Positions 50,906 through 59,204 of a stretch of 64,000 bases of DNA are shown in pieces; the first letter of the stretch is position 1; each line of letters begins with the position of its first letter. Origin of the DNA: Robertkochia solimangrovi (GTDB lineage Bacteria > Bacteroidota > Bacteroidia > Flavobacteriales > Flavobacteriaceae); the NCBI RefSeq assembly GCF_007279655.1, contig NZ_QKWN01000001.1, forward strand, positions 868,001-932,000, read 5' to 3'. Under the pieces are notes generated by a model that was not told the origin of the DNA, searched no databases, and saw only the letters and a list, made by a program, of their open reading frames with translations. The translations under genes and the position numbers were made by a program.

Positions 50906-51286
50906 CTAGGATTTGCCGATCCTTCTGAATTTTAGCAGATTTCTGTAATATTGTAAACTTTCCTGATCCGTTTCGAGCAACGAAATCACAAAATCGTCAA
51001 GATTTTCATAATCAAGAGTAACTCTTGAAAAAGCCGATTTGATCATCGGATTCTTTTCCACCGTAACATTGACTCTGAGAATTATCTTTTTATTCCGGTG
51101 GTCAAAAAACACTTCTCTGGCATTGAAGTATTTTTTGATTACCGCTGTTGCAACATTGTCAAATTCTGAGATCTCGGTGTATTCCTGAATTTCCCCGCAA
51201 TAGTAGCGTACAATTTCAGTCATTTCATCGATCAGCACAGCGGTGGGTATTTGGGTTTCCTGCATATGGTTTTTTTCCTTTTCCAT
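50906..51286 (-). CDS. Conserved hypothetical cytoplasmic protein
   Basis: 126 residues from ATG 51286 (the first ATG at 51304 adds six); start is uncertain, and MQETQIPTAVLIDEMTEIV further in is also possible. The sequence is alpha/beta with no signal or membrane part: TEIVRYYCGEIQEYTEISEF, VIKKYFNAREVFFDHRNKKI, ILRVNVTVEKNP. I do not recognise the family. It is followed by its own terminator, so it is probably monocistronic. Confidence 0.65.
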   Translation of the reverse strand: MEKEKNHMQETQIPTAVLIDEMTEIVRYYCGEIQEYTEISEFDNVATAVIKKYFNAREVFFDHRNKKIILRVNVTVEKNPMIKSAFSRVTLDYENLDDFVISLLETDQESLQYYRNLLKFRRIGKS

Positions 51287-51391
51287 TATAAATCTAGCTA
51301 TCAATGATATTTGAAAGCAAATTTAGGTGTTTACTTTAACCAGAATTTAACTAGCTGTTTATTAAACTGTTAAGGAATTTAACTTGTAGGA

Positions 51392-52204
51392 TCATACCAG
51401 TGGTACTTCGTAAGAAAAACCAGTGACTTTATCGGTATAAGTAGTAATGATGGTTTTTCCTTTAAAATCCGCACCTGATTTGAATTCCGGAAGAGGAAGC
51501 TCCATTTTTTTTGCAACATCTCTGTAGTATTCCATTCGGGAAGGATGATAGGGATGAACCCCGTGATAGATAGATTCTTTTCCGGGATCATGAATCAGTT
51601 TGCAGATCAACCGGATGGCATCCTGACGATGGATCAAATTAACCGGCGCCAGACCATCGGGTATTTCAGTTCTTCCAGATAGCCTTGTCACCGGATGACG
51701 GTCAGCTGCGATCAGGCCGCCAAGTCTTAGTATTCGGGTGCTTACCGGTAACTGTTCCAGAAGTAATCTTTCCGTTGTGGCCAGTTGTTTTCCACTTTCG
51801 GTTTCAGGGTTTGGTGTTGAATGCTCGTCATAGGTACCGTGGTCATTGGCAAAAACCGAGGTACTACTGATGAATAGTACCGGAGCGACCTTATGGGTGT
51901 TCAGATAGGGGATGATCTGGCCAATTTGTGTGGTGAAATTCTTATCAGGATCACTACGAAGCCCTGGTGGAATCGCAATCACGAGTGTTTCAATTTCATT
52001 TAGGAATTCATCCAGATCACCGACGATTTCCTTTTCTTGAAGGGTAAGTAATCTGGGGTCGATACCCGATGCCTTCAATACGCCGGATTTAACCTCTGAA
52101 GTAGTACTGCCTTTCACCGTATAACCTTTGTTTACCAACTGTGCTCCCAATGGTAATCCTAACCATCCACACCCTAAAATTCCTATGTTTCCGGATCTGC
52201 TCAA
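51392..52204 (-). CDS. NAD-dependent epimerase/dehydratase-like protein (YeeZ-like)
   Basis: 270-residue extended-SDR-type protein. N-terminal Rossmann motif IGILGCGWLGLPLGAQLV with GxGxxG spacing, LVIAIPPGLRSDP, LFISSTSVFANDHG and ILRLGGLIAADRHPV. The catalytic YxxxK motif is not obvious, as in other YeeZ-like proteins. Its ATG overlaps the stop of the upstream peptidase gene by four bases (ATGA), so translation is coupled. Substrate unknown. Confidence 0.85.
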   Translation of the reverse strand: MSRSGNIGILGCGWLGLPLGAQLVNKGYTVKGSTTSEVKSGVLKASGIDPRLLTLQEKEIVGDLDEFLNEIETLVIAIPPGLRSDPDKNFTTQIGQIIPYLNTHKVAPVLFISSTSVFANDHGTYDEHSTPNPETESGKQLATTERLLLEQLPVSTRILRLGGLIAADRHPVTRLSGRTEIPDGLAPVNLIHRQDAIRLICKLIHDPGKESIYHGVHPYHPSRMEYYRDVAKKMELPLPEFKSGADFKGKTIITTYTDKVTGFSYEVPLV

Positions 52205-54477
52205 AGCTGTAATGTTTTTTTAAGTATAATAGCATCATTGAGAACAAAAGGCATTGGTATGGTGTTTTCAGGTCTTGGAGGGACCGTAAACAATGGATTT
52301 GTCAACAGGTCGAAGGATGCTTCATAGAATTGTAATTCCGGATGTTCAGAGCTTGGGAAAGAGATTTCGATCGTAGTGGTTGCATTATCAGAAATGAAAT
52401 GTGTGAAGAGTCTTGAACCACGAAACTTGAGATAGTCTGCATTATAACGTACGCCATTAACAGTGCAGGCAGAAATATTTTTGGAATCGGTAATCACTTC
52501 TAGTCTGTTGACATTTCTATGAGGGATCACACATAGTTCCAGGGTTCGAACTTCTCCAATAATCGTATCCTTAAGCGTCTGTATGCCGGTCTGAGGTATG
52601 TCTTTGGTTTCTGTAGCAGTCATATAACTGAGACTGGTCTTGTATTTACTGCTGAAGTCAGAGACATCGGAGTCTTCATTTGTAAGGGACTGATCCACAT
52701 AGTTACTTACCCAGGAATCTTCATAGGTATTGTAAGTGGCCCACCAGGCTTTGTTCTGATCCGTATCCTGTAAAAAGATCAGGCTGTTGGGGAAGGGCCT
52801 TTCGGGGGTGAAATCCGATTTTGCATGTGCGATAAAAAAGCAGATTAAGAATGCTAAAAACCCTGAAATACCCAGCGCTCTTTTCGCTTTGAAGGCCATA
52901 GTAACCGGTAGAAGAAGACCAAATAATAACACCGTAAAGAGACTTGAACTAACCAGCATTTTTAGTCCGAGTCCTACCGGGAACATCTTGATGAAAGGGG
53001 TGAATATCCATAATGCCGGAAGGCAAAGTAAAAGCATCAATATCGGTGAAGGCAACTTCTGACGAATAAGTATGGTCATGCAGAGGATGATGAAAAATAC
53101 GGGGATCATAAAGAAAGAGGCTCCTTCAAGATAGAACACCATTGCACCACTTAACAGGATCCAGAATAGTATCGGTGCGATCAGCAGGGAAGGAATTTCT
53201 TCTTTATCAGCTTTTCTGTAAATCATGAAACACAATGCGGTGTTTAATGCCACAAGCGTTGCAATATACCAGTAACCATTATAGGTGAACCCATGGAGGA
53301 TATCCTGGTAAGCGGGATATACGGATTTTAAGGCAGGCCAGGAAAAGTATCCGATAGCTCCATTCAGTACTAAGGCAAACAGGAAATACTGAAATCCTTT
53401 TCCGGTACCTTTGCCATTTATTCTTCCTTTTTTAAATCCATAGAAGATCACTCCGATGAAGCTAAAGCAAAGTAAAATGAAAAGCGGTAGGTTCCATTCG
53501 AAGGGATAATAAATAAGCCCGGCAAAGGGAAAGTCAAAATAGACCAGATCCTCCTGGCTTTTAAGTTTCAGGGGGTGTTTGCTGAAGTAATTCATCAGAG
53601 GAACGAGATAGGAGGCCTGATGTGCTATCGATCGGCGATCCATCCGGTCGTAATTATCCATGGCGGTATGGTAATCAAAATGATCACCTATGAAGGCGAA
53701 ATTGAACCCGTTGATGTCTGCATCTTCCCTGAAAACAGTTAGATCGGTATCGTTGGGGAGAATTTTATAAATGCTGTAGAAAAGAGAATTGGCTACCGGA
53801 TATTTGACTCCTGCCGCCGCAAAGGCTTTGATCAGTTTCTCATTTCCTGAATTTGTTTCTAATAAGGTATAGCTCGGACCACCACTGCCTCGTGCTTCAA
53901 AGTTCAGGATGAGTCCGACCTCTTTTTTTAGCGGACTTTTATCTACAAATAATTGGGCTCCGTTGAGTCCCAGTTCTTCACCATCCGTAATTAAAATAAT
54001 GATATCATTTTCAGGTTGTTCTTCTGAAGCCATTATACTTCGGGTTGCTTCCAGGATCACGGCTACTCCGCTTGCGGCATCACTCGCTCCTAATGCGGAA
54101 TGCGGATTGCTGTCATAGTGTGACATCAGCATTAATGCACTTCCCGGGTTCTTTCCAGGAATTCTCGCTACAACATTTTCAGCTTTGCTAAGATTACCCC
54201 AGTCACCGCCTGTATAACCCGATTGTACCTCCGGAGAAAGTCCGGCATCTTTGAGCGTTTGTACGATATAGTCTCTGACGGCAGTGTGGGATTCGGTGCC
54301 CGGGTAATGAGGTTGCTTTGCCATGAAGGCCACATGCTTCAGTGCATTGTCCAGATTAAAGGTAGTTGAAGAAAAGTCTGTATCTGTTGGGGAATAGGAA
54401 GGGGTCATGGTCTGATAACGCCAGAGGATGGCTGCGATCATGAAGATGGCTGTTAGAAAAACGTAGATATTTCTCAT
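52201..54477 (-). CDS. Membrane M28-family metallopeptidase
   Basis: 758 residues. TM1 (about 3-20) is followed by an M28 zinc aminopeptidase domain (about 40-300) on the periplasmic side: LMSHYDSNPHSALGASDAAS (His and Asp ligands), IIILITDGEELGLNGAQLF (Glu pair), LILNFEARGSGGPS, FIGDHFDYHTAMDNYDRMDR (late His). Eight or so further helices (about 325-560) and a C-terminal beta-rich domain (about 570-758) follow. The layout is that of ER/vacuolar-type M28 membrane peptidases, uncommon but known in Bacteroidota. All zinc ligands appear present. Confidence 0.9.
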   Translation of the reverse strand: MRNIYVFLTAIFMIAAILWRYQTMTPSYSPTDTDFSSTTFNLDNALKHVAFMAKQPHYPGTESHTAVRDYIVQTLKDAGLSPEVQSGYTGGDWGNLSKAENVVARIPGKNPGSALMLMSHYDSNPHSALGASDAASGVAVILEATRSIMASEEQPENDIIILITDGEELGLNGAQLFVDKSPLKKEVGLILNFEARGSGGPSYTLLETNSGNEKLIKAFAAAGVKYPVANSLFYSIYKILPNDTDLTVFREDADINGFNFAFIGDHFDYHTAMDNYDRMDRRSIAHQASYLVPLMNYFSKHPLKLKSQEDLVYFDFPFAGLIYYPFEWNLPLFILLCFSFIGVIFYGFKKGRINGKGTGKGFQYFLFALVLNGAIGYFSWPALKSVYPAYQDILHGFTYNGYWYIATLVALNTALCFMIYRKADKEEIPSLLIAPILFWILLSGAMVFYLEGASFFMIPVFFIILCMTILIRQKLPSPILMLLLCLPALWIFTPFIKMFPVGLGLKMLVSSSLFTVLLFGLLLPVTMAFKAKRALGISGFLAFLICFFIAHAKSDFTPERPFPNSLIFLQDTDQNKAWWATYNTYEDSWVSNYVDQSLTNEDSDVSDFSSKYKTSLSYMTATETKDIPQTGIQTLKDTIIGEVRTLELCVIPHRNVNRLEVITDSKNISACTVNGVRYNADYLKFRGSRLFTHFISDNATTTIEISFPSSEHPELQFYEASFDLLTNPLFTVPPRPENTIPMPFVLNDAIILKKTLQL

Positions 54478-54679
54478 AGTTGGTAACGTAAGTTTTGAAC
54501 GGTGTAGTAAATATAGGACTTAGTTTTCGAAGTGGAAACGGGAGTACGCTTCATTTTGATAAATCCTAAAACGTTGAATTATTCTCTAAATTAGGCAATT
54601 ACATTAAGAATTTTGTATTTTAATTGGTAAATATTAACTAACTTTATAAGCAACCAATACCAATTAAAAATTTTAGAAC

Positions 54680-55147
54680 ATGGGAATTAAAAGTTTTCAA
54701 GGCGCGAGAGAAGAGGTGAAAAAAGAGTATAAAGCACCTATTTTAGTAGAGGATTACATGACGAAAAACCTCGTGATCTTCCACCCGAATCAGTCGGTAT
54801 TGGAAGTAATGGAACTTTTTATCAAACACAGAATTTCCGGTGGGCCTGTATGTAATGACAATGGCCATTTAGTGGGCATGATCTCAGAGGCAGATTGTAT
54901 GAAATCCATATCGGAAAGCAGGTATTTCAATATGCCGATACTGGATAAAAGTGTTTCCAGATTTATGACGACGGAGGTAGAGACCATCCGTCATGATATG
55001 AATATATTTGATGCAGCATCACAGTTCTACAAAAACAATCGTCGAAGAATACCGGTATTGGAAGAGGGTAGATTGGTAGGGCAGATCAGCAGAAAGGATA
55101 TTCTGGTAGCCGCATTAAAGCTCAATGCTCAGAATTGGGGAAATTGA
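54680..55147 (+). CDS. CBS-domain-pair protein
   Basis: 155-residue cytoplasmic protein made almost only of two CBS domains: VEDYMTKNLVIFHPNQSVLE ... GHLVGMISEADCMKSI, and VSRFMTTEVETIRHDMNIFD ... GRLVGQISRKDILVAALK. CBS pairs bind adenine nucleotides and act as energy or ion-strength sensors; no effector domain is fused. It is monocistronic and convergent, one base apart, with the zinc-ribbon gene. Confidence 0.92.
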   Translation: MGIKSFQGAREEVKKEYKAPILVEDYMTKNLVIFHPNQSVLEVMELFIKHRISGGPVCNDNGHLVGMISEADCMKSISESRYFNMPILDKSVSRFMTTEVETIRHDMNIFDAASQFYKNNRRRIPVLEEGRLVGQISRKDILVAALKLNAQNWGN

Positions 55148-55148
55148 G

Positions 55149-55502
55149 CTAAGATGAAGACTTCCTGACCAACATAAAATAGTCATTTTCCAAAGGCAGA
55201 TAACCGAGGTCATAGACGAAATAGTAGGTACTGCCTTTTTTTGTGGTATAGATGCTGGTAAAGACCTCAAAATCGAATCCTTTGTCGAACATTTTGATCT
55301 TACTGGCTTTAGATTTACCGTCCGGATTGAGCTCTGTAAGTATCCTGTAGTTCTTACGCAACCGGTTATTGGTATTACGTATAAGATTACTACTGTCTTT
55401 ATTCAATTTATTATTATAGGCGTTACGACATTGGTCGCAACAGAATTTTTTATCTGCGCGACCAATGACTTTTTCGCCACATTCCGGGCATAATTTATCC
55501 AT
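55149..55502 (-). CDS. Zinc-ribbon protein of unknown function
   Basis: 117 residues. A four-cysteine ribbon at the start (LCPECGEKVIGRADKKFCCD and QC just after) is followed by NAYNNKLNKDSSNLIRNTNN and a C-terminal beta-rich segment (GFDFEVFTSIYTTKKGSTYY, FVYDLGYLPLENDYFMLVRK). The N-terminus looks like DUF2116-type ribbons. Small zinc ribbons of this type are widespread in Flavobacteriaceae; role unknown, nucleic-acid binding possible. Confidence 0.82.
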   Translation of the reverse strand: MDKLCPECGEKVIGRADKKFCCDQCRNAYNNKLNKDSSNLIRNTNNRLRKNYRILTELNPDGKSKASKIKMFDKGFDFEVFTSIYTTKKGSTYYFVYDLGYLPLENDYFMLVRKSSS

Positions 55503-55628
55503 ATGACTTGGGTTTGCACATGTTAGCTGTGATATTTTCAGATTATTATGACCAGTTTATAGTCAATGTCCGAGCTACACCCGCTTTCCCTGCCAAATTT
55601 CGAAATCACCCGGTTTACACCGGATTCA

Positions 55629-56186
55629 TTAGGGTTTTACATTTCCCCAGTTTTCTCCTGATTTAATACGGTATAACTGCATTTCAGAGATGCCGAACTG
55701 TTTAGCGATCATTTTCATACGCGTTCTTCGGTTCGGATCGTTGATCTTTCTTTTGATCAGCTTTACCTTGGCTTCGGTAAGTTTGGCATAACTACGATGC
55801 GTTTTCTTCTTTTCCTTAGCCTCAATAACCTTCGGGTTATTGCTGTTATGCGCGGTAAGTTCTGAACGTGTGGCCCAACCCAGGTTGGAGATCACATTGT
55901 TCTTTTTGTCATAGTCTTTGTGAAATACAAAGCTCTTTTCTTCGGGGTTTTCAAGGAAGAGTTCAGCAACGGCTCTATGTATATACACAAGATCGTTCTT
56001 TTTGTCTTGCTTGATCGCAGTGATCACAGAGTAGCCTCCTACAGATCCAGGCTCGATCAACTCGCCTTTTTCATTGTATTTGAAACTGATTACTCTGCCA
56101 TAATTGGAAATCTTGTACTTTTCGTTTGATCGCCAGTTCTCTCTATGAAGGTCTTTCCAGACTTCATTCTTTAAATTGATTATCAT
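55629..56186 (-). CDS. NUMOD4/HNH-type protein with C-terminal helix-turn-helix
   Basis: 185 residues. NUMOD4-like start (EVWKDLHRENWRSNEKYKIS, NYGRVISFKYNEKG), then an HNH_3-like core (VYIHRAVAELFLENPEEKSF, VFHKDYDKKNNVISNLGWAT), then a basic helix-turn-helix-like end (RMKMIAKQFGISEMQLYRIK). The core keeps the first His and the terminal Asn but has FHKD where active enzymes have NHID, so cleavage is uncertain. No intron, phage or restriction genes are beside it. It may be a domesticated homing-type nuclease acting as DNA-binding protein (inference). Confidence 0.82.
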   Translation of the reverse strand: MIINLKNEVWKDLHRENWRSNEKYKISNYGRVISFKYNEKGELIEPGSVGGYSVITAIKQDKKNDLVYIHRAVAELFLENPEEKSFVFHKDYDKKNNVISNLGWATRSELTAHNSNNPKVIEAKEKKKTHRSYAKLTEAKVKLIKRKINDPNRRTRMKMIAKQFGISEMQLYRIKSGENWGNVKP

Positions 56187-56215
56187 TTTATAGGTTCTAA
56201 GGGGGATTAAAAAAT

Positions 56216-57739
56216 CTAATTTACAAGTTTTATTTGATATAAGTCTTTTCTTCTGTCTTTTAATGTTCTCACACTGCCGTGCTCATGTAACTCCTTGAGA
56301 AGGTCGAGATCGGCGTCTACTATTAACGTCATTTCTGTATTGGGTGTTGCCTCTGCTTTGATCCCATTATTCGGAAATGCAAAGTCGGATGGAGTAAATA
56401 CTGCAGCCTGAGCATATTGGATGTCCATGTTGTTTACCCTGGGTAAATTCCCGACACAACCCGCTATAGCGACATAGCATTCGTTTTCAATGGCTCTTGC
56501 CTGTGCACATCTTCTTACTCTGGTATACCCATTCTGCGTGTCGGTTAGGAAAGGTACGAAAAGGAGCTGCATTCCCTGTTCAGCAAGAATCCTTGAATGC
56601 TCCGGAAATTCAACATCATAACATATGGCAATTCCGATCTTTCCGCAATCCGTATCGAATGCTCGAATATGATCACCACCTGTCATACCCCAATGGGCAA
56701 TTTCATTAGGAGTAATATGTATTTTTGTGTACATTTCTGAAGTTCCATCTCTTTTGCAGAGAAAGCCAACGTTCAGTAACTTTCCATCTTCCAGCCAAGG
56801 CATACTTCCGGTAATGATGTTTATGTTATACGAAATGGCAAATTCCTGAAATTTTTGACGTATTGGATCGGTATATTTCGATAATTCCCTGATCGCATCA
56901 GCTTCATTTAAATGATTGTAATCGGCCATCAGCGGAGCTGTGAAAAGCTCCGGGAAGAGTGCAAAATCACTTTCATATCCCGATACGGCATCGATAAAGA
57001 ATTCCGCTTGTTCAAAAAGGGCATCCAGATCTGCCAATGGTCGCATCTGCCATTGAATAAGTCCTAGTCGTACTACCGATTTCTTCGAATTGATGAATTT
57101 CGGACTTGCTTCGTAGTAGATGTTGTTCCACTCCATTAAAACGGCATATTCCTGAGAACTTGTATCTCCTTCCAAATAATTTTTCATGATCTTCTCAACA
57201 TGAAAGTCATTACTCAGTTGAAAGGCGAGTACAGGATCGAATAATTCTTTCATTCGAACCTTTTCGATGTATTGTTTCGGAGTAATCTCCGAAGCATATT
57301 TGCTGTAATGCGGAATTCTTCCTGCAAACATGATCGATTTAAGATTCTTTTGTTCACAGAATTCCTTTCTTTTATCATAGAGCCTTCTTCCAAGTCTTAA
57401 TCCGCGATAATTTGGATGGATGAAAACATCGATACCATATAAAACATTACCGGCAGGATTATGAGTGGAAAAGGTGTCATTACCGGTGATCTCCTCATAC
57501 GTGTGGTGTTCACCGATATCTCTTTCATCAAGCATTAGAGACAGTGCAGAACCCACGACTTTTCCATCGACCACGACCACTAGCTGACCTTCGGGAAATA
57601 TGCTGAGAAGACGCTGAATCTGGTGCTCCTCCCAATACATTTCATCAAGCTCGCTATAGGCTTCTATCATCGACTTCTTTAGTTCAAGATAGTCTTCGAT
57701 ATGTAGATTTCGCAATTCTATTTTATTGATCACTTCCAT
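56216..57739 (-). CDS. GNAT acetyltransferase fused to nitrilase-superfamily amidohydrolase
   Basis: 507-residue two-domain cytoplasmic protein. Residues 1-220 are GNAT-like (IDVFIHPNYRGLRLGRRLYD acetyl-CoA loop). Residues about 220-507 are a carbon-nitrogen hydrolase with the complete triad: Glu in FALFPELFTAP, Lys in MYTKIHITPNE, Cys in IGIAICYDVEFPEH. The pair occurs in Bacteroidota and some others; substrate unknown. ATG 57739 (MEVINKIELRN) is preferred over 57760. It is divergent from ssb across a region of 10-bp repeats. Confidence 0.92.
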   Translation of the reverse strand: MEVINKIELRNLHIEDYLELKKSMIEAYSELDEMYWEEHQIQRLLSIFPEGQLVVVVDGKVVGSALSLMLDERDIGEHHTYEEITGNDTFSTHNPAGNVLYGIDVFIHPNYRGLRLGRRLYDKRKEFCEQKNLKSIMFAGRIPHYSKYASEITPKQYIEKVRMKELFDPVLAFQLSNDFHVEKIMKNYLEGDTSSQEYAVLMEWNNIYYEASPKFINSKKSVVRLGLIQWQMRPLADLDALFEQAEFFIDAVSGYESDFALFPELFTAPLMADYNHLNEADAIRELSKYTDPIRQKFQEFAISYNINIITGSMPWLEDGKLLNVGFLCKRDGTSEMYTKIHITPNEIAHWGMTGGDHIRAFDTDCGKIGIAICYDVEFPEHSRILAEQGMQLLFVPFLTDTQNGYTRVRRCAQARAIENECYVAIAGCVGNLPRVNNMDIQYAQAAVFTPSDFAFPNNGIKAEATPNTEMTLIVDADLDLLKELHEHGSVRTLKDRRKDLYQIKLVN

Positions 57740-57777
57740 ATTTCTAATCATCCATTGCATTGAAAATTAGTCGTATA

Positions 57778-57827
57778 CAAACGACAGCAAACGACTACAA
57801 ACGGGTGTAAACGAAAGTAGCCGACTA
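57778..57827. repeat. Five 10-bp direct repeats (CAAACGACAG type)
   Basis: CAAACGACAG, CAAACGACTA, CAAACGGGTG, TAAACGAAAG, TAGCCGACTA run head to tail with exact 10-bp period, between two divergent genes. One unit per DNA helical turn would put all copies on one face. Confidence 0.75.
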
Positions 57828-57931
57828 ATAACCGGATAAATGTTGTGGCTTGAACAATCTTTGTGTTGGAATAGATTGTGAGCCGAAGTTAAAAAAAGAA
57901 AAATCAATTATCAATATTTAATCAATTTATT

Positions 57932-58267
57932 ATGAATGCTTTAAGAAATAGAGTGCAGTTAATCGGAAATCTGGGTTCAAATCCTGAAATTTTTAACATT
58001 GACGGGGGTGGTAAAATGGCAAAGTTCAATATGGCCACCAACGAACGTCATAAGAATTCCGACGGTGAATGGGTCAGTGAAACCCAGTGGCATACCGTGG
58101 TTGCTTTCGGAAAATTGGCTGGAATCATCGAAAAACATCTGGCAAAAGGGTATGAAGTTGCAGTCGAAGGTAAATTAAGATCACGTAGCTATGACGGTAA
58201 GGATGGCGTACGCAGGTATGTGACCGAAATAAGCTGCAATGAATTATTGATGCTTAAAAAATCCTAG
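57932..58267 (+). CDS. ssb: Single-stranded DNA-binding protein (short form)
   Basis: 111-residue OB-fold protein: LRNRVQLIGNLGSNPEIFNI, GGKMAKFNMATNERHKNSDG, EWVSETQWHTVVAFGKLAGI, LAKGYEVAVEGKLRSRSYDG. It lacks the disordered Gly/Pro-rich region and acidic DDDIPF-type tail used to recruit partners, so it is a truncated-type SSB; flavobacteria normally have a longer SSB as well. The gene is probably a second, specialised copy. It is divergent from the GNAT-nitrilase gene across the 10-bp repeat array. Confidence 0.93.
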   Translation: MNALRNRVQLIGNLGSNPEIFNIDGGGKMAKFNMATNERHKNSDGEWVSETQWHTVVAFGKLAGIIEKHLAKGYEVAVEGKLRSRSYDGKDGVRRYVTEISCNELLMLKKS

Positions 58268-58282
58268 TTCGTAGTCGCTGAA

Positions 58283-58327
58283 AGGCCGGGATCACAGGCT
58301 GGCATTTGCCGGTCATCCCGGCTTTCT
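58283..58327. terminator. Bidirectional terminator between ssb and the Cys-rich gene
   Basis: GCCGGGAT (58285-58292) pairs with ATCCCGGC (58315-58322); the 22-nt loop contains a small inner hairpin. T-rich on the plus side, A-run on the minus side. Confidence 0.8.
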
Positions 58328-58329
58328 TT

Positions 58330-58533
58330 TTAAGCCGCATGCTTTTTGAGAAGATCAAAACAAGGGCATTTTTTACAGCGCTTGTTCTCTCCTTTTTTGT
58401 ATTTCTTACAACATTTGGATTTTACAGACTTAATTTCCCTGAGGTCTTCCAGTCGGGTAGCTTGTAACAGCTTCTCCTTTTCTTTCTTTTCCTTTTTCTT
58501 CTTGCCCAAGGTGCCGTGATTTTTTAAGTGCAC
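58330..58533 (-). CDS. Small basic Cys-rich protein
   Basis: 67 residues. Very Lys/Glu-rich first 25 residues (GKKKKEKKEKEKLLQ), then a cysteine cluster (KCCKKYKKGENKRCKKCPCF), five cysteines in all within about 20 residues, plausibly a zinc site. The end is DLLKKHAA. Coding is supported by the terminator behind it and the orderly cysteine spacing, but I do not know the family. Confidence 0.6.
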   Translation of the reverse strand: MHLKNHGTLGKKKKEKKEKEKLLQATRLEDLREIKSVKSKCCKKYKKGENKRCKKCPCFDLLKKHAA

Positions 58534-58585
58534 GGCAAATATATTTATTTATATTAAATCTAAATAAATTTTAACATCAATAAAT

Positions 58586-59116
58586 TCAGTCCTTTGCAGG
58601 AGCCACGGAAGCACTTGCAGAAGCTCTTGTGGTGATCTGTTGAATATCGCGGTCAAAGAGGTAGAGTCCGCCTTTGTCATCCCCGATCAAATTGATCTTA
58701 TCGAGAATAGTTTTAGCCATTGCTTCTTCTTCGATCTGCTCTGCAACATACCACTGAAGGAAATTATGAGTCGCATAATCTTTTTCTTCCAGCGTAATAT
58801 GAACGAGATCGTTTATACTGCCTGATACAAAAACCTCATGATCATGAAGTAACTGGAACATTTCCTGAAAGGAGTTAAAAGTTACTCCGGGAGCTTTGAG
58901 TGCCGAGATCTGAGCATGTCCGCCTCTTTCATTGATGAACTTGACGAGTTTAAGCATGTGTTCTCTTTCTTCATCAGATTGAGCATACATGAAATCCGCA
59001 ACTCCCTCTAAACCTTTTACTTCGGCCCAGCAGGCCATGGCAAGGTAGATCTGGGAAGATTCCGCTTCTACTTTTACCTGATTGTTAAGTGCGTCTTCTA
59101 TCTTTTTGCTAAGCAT
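58586..59116 (-). CDS. Ferritin (bacterial non-heme, Ftn-type)
   Basis: 176-residue iron-storage protein. The diiron ligands are visible: Glu in VKVEAESSQIYLAMACWAEV, Glu and His in DEEREHMLKLVKFI, and Glu in VAEQIEEEAMAKTIL. Family features also include LQWYVAEQ. A C-terminal Ala/Ser-rich tail (RASASASVAPAKD) is extra. A TAACTTTA near-match to a -7 element lies just upstream. Monocistronic. Confidence 0.95.
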   Translation of the reverse strand: MLSKKIEDALNNQVKVEAESSQIYLAMACWAEVKGLEGVADFMYAQSDEEREHMLKLVKFINERGGHAQISALKAPGVTFNSFQEMFQLLHDHEVFVSGSINDLVHITLEEKDYATHNFLQWYVAEQIEEEAMAKTILDKINLIGDDKGGLYLFDRDIQQITTRASASASVAPAKD

Positions 59117-59204
59117 AGTTGTTGTTTTTTACTAAAGTTAAAATTAAACCCTGTAAAATCCAATGTCAATGTCGAGGAGACACTAATTTAAAATCAGTCT
59201 ATTC

